A DNA stretch of 15,188 nt, from positions 1 through 15,188 of the forward strand of contig JAEWNA010000122.1 in assembly GCA_023392975.1 (NCBI GenBank). The letters are read 5' to 3'. Within the stretch, counting starts at the first letter, position 1. Every line of letters starts with the position of its first letter. Position numbers and translations under genes: made by a program. This DNA comes from Pseudomonadota bacterium. GTDB taxonomy: Bacteria; Pseudomonadota; Gammaproteobacteria; Xanthomonadales; Xanthomonadaceae. Shown here one piece after another: positions 12,199 to 15,188 of this stretch. Under the pieces are notes generated by a model, which worked only from the letters and a program-made list of their open reading frames with translations, was not told the origin of the DNA and searched no databases.

Positions 12199-12627
12199 AT
12201 GTCCCGCGCCCTGTTCATCACCCTGCCCGTCGCCGATCTGGAGCGTTCGATCGCGTTCTTCTCCGCGCTGGGCTTCGCGTTCGACCCCGCCTTCACCAAC
12301 GCGAACGGCGCCTGCCTGCTGATCTCGGAACACAGCCGGGTCATGCTCGCCGTGCGGCCGTTCTTCGCCGGCCTCGCCGGCCGACCGGTGGCCGATGCGC
12401 ATGCGTCGGCGCAGATGCTGCTCGCGCTGTCCTGCGAGTCGCGCGAGGAAGTCGATGCGCTGGTGGCGAAGGCGGTGGCCGCCGGCGGTTCGACTCCGAA
12501 CGCCGCCGAGGACCACGGCTTCATGTACGACCACGGCTTCGAGGACCTCGACGGCCACCTGTGGGGCGTGTTCTGGACGAACGAGGCCTGGACGAACGAC
12601 GCCGCCTCCCCGCCCTCCGGCGCCTGA
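12199..12627 (+). CDS. Glyoxalase/VOC-superfamily protein
   Basis: A 142-aa VOC-fold protein: ALFITLPVADLERSIAFFSALGFAFDPAF, CLLISEHSRVMLAV, SCESREEVDALVAKAVAAGGS, GFMYDHGFEDLDGHLWGVFWT. These are the paired beta-alpha-beta3 motifs of lactoylglutathione-lyase-like proteins; the terminal DLDGHLWGVFW holds the last metal-ligand position, but the full metal site cannot be confirmed by eye. An ATG at 12157 overlaps the previous stop in ATGA and would add 14 residues (MTASTAPIAKEHKT); 12199 is preferred because GAAGGA lies 11-16 bp before it and the fold begins right there. The enzyme substrate is unknown. Part of the same run of DGPF-linked accessory genes. Confidence 0.85.
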   Translation: MSRALFITLPVADLERSIAFFSALGFAFDPAFTNANGACLLISEHSRVMLAVRPFFAGLAGRPVADAHASAQMLLALSCESREEVDALVAKAVAAGGSTPNAAEDHGFMYDHGFEDLDGHLWGVFWTNEAWTNDAASPPSGA

Positions 12628-12662
12628 CGCGCCGCCCCTTTCACGACACGGAGATTCCCGCC

Positions 12663-13121
12663 ATGCCATCCGATACCGGCACCGTCCGCTTCCACCGCGT
12701 GCTGCGCGCGCCGCCCGAGCGCGTCTACCGCGCCTTCCTCGACCCGCGCGCCAAGGAAAAGTGGCTGCCGCCGCACGGCTTCACCGGCCAGGTGCACCAC
12801 CTCGACGCCCGCGTCGGCGGCGGCTACCGCATGACGTTCACCAACTTCGGCACCGGCGGCAGCCACAGTTTCGGCGGCACCTACGTCGAACTGGTGCCCA
12901 ACGAACGCCTCGTCTACACCGACCGCTTCGACGACCCGAACCTGCCCGGCGAGATGCGGGTGGAGGTCGCACTGCGGCCGGTATCCTGCGGCACCGAGTT
13001 GAGCATCGAGCAGTCGGGCATCCCGGCGATGATCCCCACCGAGATGTGCTACCTCGGCTGGCAGGAATCGCTGACCCTGCTCGCGCAGCTGGTCGAACCC
13101 GAGATCCCGGACGGCGCCTGA
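12663..13121 (+). CDS. AHSA1/SRPBCC-family protein
   Basis: A 152-aa START-like (SRPBCC) protein: VRFHRVLRAPPERVYRAFLDPRAKEKWLPPHGFTG, then VGGGYRMTFTNF, GGTYVELVPNERLVYTDRFDD, GTELSIEQSGIPAMIPTEMCYLGWQESLTLLAQLVEP. This is the Aha1-C-terminal/AHSA1 pattern, including the helix-grip opening and the GWQESL terminal helix. Such proteins bind hydrophobic ligands or act as helpers; no ligand can be read here. ATG 12663 has GGAGATTC in ribosome-site position. It lies 35 bp after the VOC gene and 27 bp before the next, related but diverged, AHSA1 gene. Confidence 0.87.
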   Translation: MPSDTGTVRFHRVLRAPPERVYRAFLDPRAKEKWLPPHGFTGQVHHLDARVGGGYRMTFTNFGTGGSHSFGGTYVELVPNERLVYTDRFDDPNLPGEMRVEVALRPVSCGTELSIEQSGIPAMIPTEMCYLGWQESLTLLAQLVEPEIPDGA

Positions 13122-13148
13122 GCGCCACCGCTGCGAGGAATCACGACC

Positions 13149-13598
13149 ATGACAGACGCTTCCGCCGCGCTCGAGACCCGCCGGCACCTGCCCTTCCCGG
13201 CCGACACGGTGTACGCCGCCTTCGCCGATCCCGCCTGCCTCGCGGCGTGGTGGGGGCCGGACGGCTTCACCAACACCTTCCACGCGTTCGAATTCACGCC
13301 CGGCGGCCGCTGGGACTACACGATGCACGGTCCCGACGGCCGCGACTATCCGAACCGCAGCGTGTTCGCGGCGCTTGATCCGGGCCGTCGCGTCGTGATC
13401 GAACACGTGAACGCGCCGCTGTTCACGCTCACCTTGACCCTGGGCGAAGCGGAAGGCGGCACCGACGTGCACTGGCACCAGGATTTCCACGATCCCGCGG
13501 TGGCCGAGGCGCTGCGCGCGGTGTGCGTGCCGTCGAACGAGCAGAACCTGGACCGTCTCCACGCTGCGCTGCGCGCGCGGCACCCCGCCGGCAGCTGA
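13149..13598 (+). CDS. AHSA1/SRPBCC-family protein, second copy
   Basis: A 149-aa START-like protein: RRHLPFPADTVYAAFADPACLAAWWGPDGFTNTFHAFEFTPGGRWDYTMHGPDGRDYPN, followed by FAALDPGRRVVIEHVNAPLFTLTLTLGEAEGGTDVHWHQDF. WWGPDGFTNT and the PGGRW turn are characteristic of the activator-of-Hsp90-ATPase-like domain. The last part (NEQNLDRLHAALRA) is the closing helix. It is not a recent duplicate of the previous gene, as identity is confined to family motifs. ATG 13149 follows a GCGAGGAATCACGACC ribosome site. Function unknown beyond membership in the DGPF/ECF42 accessory group. Confidence 0.87.
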   Translation: MTDASAALETRRHLPFPADTVYAAFADPACLAAWWGPDGFTNTFHAFEFTPGGRWDYTMHGPDGRDYPNRSVFAALDPGRRVVIEHVNAPLFTLTLTLGEAEGGTDVHWHQDFHDPAVAEALRAVCVPSNEQNLDRLHAALRARHPAGS

Positions 13599-13645
13599 TG
13601 CAGGCCCGCCGGTTTCCAGAAACGACGCCCGAGAGGACAACGCAC

Positions 13646-14002
13646 ATGGCCTATGTCGATGGTTACGTGGTTCCCGTGAAGAAGACGAAGCTCGATGCCT
13701 ATCGCCGGCTGGCCCGCAGGGCGGGCAAGGTCTGGCTGTCGCACGGCGCGCTGGAAGTCGTCGAATGCGTCGGCGACGACGTGAAGCCGGGCAAGCACAC
13801 CTCGTTCCCGCAGGCGGTGAAGCTGAAGGACGACGAGGTGGTGGTGTTCTCGTGGATCCGCTACCGATCCCGCGCGCACCGCGACAAGGTCAACGCGAAA
13901 GTGATGGCCGACCCGTTCTTCGCCGGCATGACGCCAACGGACATGCCCTTCGACGGCAAGCGGATGTTCTGGGGCGGCTTCAAGCCCATCGTGCAGATGT
14001 GA
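13646..14002 (+). CDS. DUF1428-family protein
   Basis: A 118-aa protein matching DUF1428 (E. coli YbaA type): MAYVDGYVVPVKKTKLDAYRRLAR, GALEVVECVGDDVKPGKHTSFPQAVKLKDDEVVVFSWIRYRSRAHRDKVNAKVMADPFF, FDGKRMFWGGFKPIV. The dimeric ferredoxin-like fold resembles that of YciI proteins; the biochemical role is unknown. ATG 13646 has GAGAGGAC in ribosome-site position and starts exactly at the family's conserved N-terminus. It is the last accessory gene before the sigma factor (92 bp). Confidence 0.9.
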   Translation: MAYVDGYVVPVKKTKLDAYRRLARRAGKVWLSHGALEVVECVGDDVKPGKHTSFPQAVKLKDDEVVVFSWIRYRSRAHRDKVNAKVMADPFFAGMTPTDMPFDGKRMFWGGFKPIVQM

Positions 14003-14094
14003 GCGATGCGCGGATGTGAATGGCGCGCTCGCCCGGTGCGTCCGGGCCGCGCGCCGGCTTGCGCCGCGGCGACGGCGATGCTGTCATCCCGGCG

Positions 14095-15188
14095 ATGACC
14101 GACGATCGCTTCCATCGCTCGCTGGCCACGCTGTGGCGCATGGAGGCGCCGCGGCTGGTCGCGCGGATCGCACGCATGGTCGGCGACGTCGGCATCGCCG
14201 AGGACCTCGCCCAGGACGTGCACGTCGCCGCACTGGAGCGCTGGCCCGCGGACGGCCTGCCCGAGAACCCCGGCGCCTGGCTCACCACCGCCGCCAAGCG
14301 CCGCGCGATCGACCACCTCCGCCAGAGGACGCTGCACGCGCAGCGACAGGCCGAGTACGGCGCCGACCTGGAGACGTTCGGAGACGACATGCAGCAGGAC
14401 CATGCCGCCCGCGATGCCGACGACCCGATCGGCGACGACCTGCTGCGGCTGATGTTCGTGGCCTGCCACCCGGCGCTGCCGCGCGAGTCGCGGGTCGCAC
14501 TCACCCTGCGCCTGCTCGGCGGCCTGACCACCGCGGAGATCGCGCGTGCGTTCCTGCAGCCCGAGCCCACCGTCGCCCAGCGCATCGTCCGCGCCAAGCG
14601 CACGCTGTCGGAGAAGCAGGTGCCGTTCGAGGTGCCGCCGCGCGCGGAATTGCCCGAGCGCCTCGACGCCGTGCTCGAAGTGGTCTACCTGGTGTTCAAC
14701 GAAGGCTACGCCGCCAGCGCCGGCGAGGACTGGATGCGCCCGGCGCTGTGCGAGGAAGCGCTGCGTCTCGGCCGCGTGCTGGCCGGGCTGATGCCCGCCG
14801 CGGACGAAGCGCAGGGCCTGCTCGCGCTGATGGAGCTGCAGGCCTCGCGCGCGAGAGCGCGGGTCGCCGCGAACGGACGCCCGATCCTGCTGCCCGAGCA
14901 GGACCGCAGCCGCTGGGACCGGCTGCAGATCCAGCGCGGCCTGGCGGCGCTGGACCGCGCGCAGCGCCTGGCCGTCGCCACCGGCACCACGCCCGGCCCG
15001 TACACGCTGCAGGCCGCGATCGCCGCCTGCCATGCGCGCGCGCTGCGCGCCGCAGATACCGACTGGGCGCGCATCGCCGCGCTGTACGGCGCGCTGGCGC
15101 GCACCTCGCCGTCGCCGGTGGTCGAACTCAACCGCGCCGTGGCGATCGCGCAGGCGCAGGGCCCCGCGGCGGCGCTGCCGCTGATCGA
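14095..15188 (+). CDS. ECF42-type RNA polymerase sigma factor (3' end outside window)
   Basis: The open frame from ATG 14095 runs to the right edge, giving 364 codons without a stop. Sigma-2 lies at about 12-80 (RLVARIARMVGDVGIAEDLAQDVHVAALERWP, then NPGAWLTTAAKRRAIDHLR). Sigma-4 lies at about 118-168 (LMFVACHPALPRESRVALTLRLLGGLTTAEIARAFL, then TVAQRIVRAKRTL). It continues with a long C-terminal extension starting at the hallmark VYLVFNEGYAAS (NEGY at 202-205), a helical, TPR-like region typical of ECF42 (family length about 400-420 aa). Known: in this group the C-terminal extension controls activity and no classical anti-sigma factor is present, while DGPF proteins are encoded nearby; that is exactly the context here. 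It probably directs transcription from the TGTCGA-N17-CGTC element upstream of the operon. Confidence 0.88.
   Translation, partial: MTDDRFHRSLATLWRMEAPRLVARIARMVGDVGIAEDLAQDVHVAALERWPADGLPENPGAWLTTAAKRRAIDHLRQRTLHAQRQAEYGADLETFGDDMQQDHAARDADDPIGDDLLRLMFVACHPALPRESRVALTLRLLGGLTTAEIARAFLQPEPTVAQRIVRAKRTLSEKQVPFEVPPRAELPERLDAVLEVVYLVFNEGYAASAGEDWMRPALCEEALRLGRVLAGLMPAADEAQGLLALMELQASRARARVAANGRPILLPEQDRSRWDRLQIQRGLAALDRAQRLAVATGTTPGPYTLQAAIAACHARALRAADTDWARIAALYGALARTSPSPVVELNRAVAIAQAQGPAAALPLI

Overview
The window is high-GC chromosomal DNA, probably from a gammaproteobacterium of the Xanthomonadaceae/Lysobacteraceae (Lysobacter/Luteimonas/Xanthomonas relatives). The basis is strongly GC-biased codon use in the flanks, the style of the paired L,D-transpeptidase genes, and integron attC sites whose core (TAACAATTCATTCAAGCCG) resembles, from memory, the Xanthomonas type. 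No database search was possible, so the taxonomy is an inference.

Left flank (1-4389): the 3' end of a probable L,D-transpeptidase gene, a complete YkuD_2-type murein L,D-transpeptidase, then on the minus strand an MgtC/SapB-DUF4010 membrane protein and a two-domain universal stress protein. The stress-protein gene has an FNR/Anr-like box placed exactly as in a class II FNR promoter. After an intergenic stretch with a REP-like hairpin comes a classical short-chain dehydrogenase.

Centre (about 4711-8962): an integron gene-cassette array with no integrase in the window (a CALIN, a cluster of attC sites lacking an integrase). Seven short, mostly unrecognisable genes lie on the plus strand. Each is followed by an attC site; three sites are well preserved (ends 5631, 7612, 8382) and the others are progressively degenerate. 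The cassettes, especially the first two, are visibly richer in AT than the flanks. They encode a secreted protein, a cytosolic protein of unknown function, a lipoprotein, a UspB-like two-TM protein, a small exported protein, a 231-aa protein with an R-N-x3-H (HEPN-like) motif, and a multi-TM protein broken by one missing base in a poly-C run. A decayed attC and a truncated reading frame close the array. Two GC-rich orphan genes follow.

Right flank (9780-15188): an N-formylglutamate amidohydrolase-family gene and a YciI/DGPF gene on the minus strand. Diverging from the latter is a tight seven-gene run: YciI/DGPF protein, PhnB-like VOC protein, second VOC protein, two AHSA1/SRPBCC proteins, DUF1428 protein, and an ECF42-type sigma factor with a long C-terminal extension that runs off the window. 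A TGTCGA-N17-CGTC element before the first gene suggests that the sigma factor controls its own operon.
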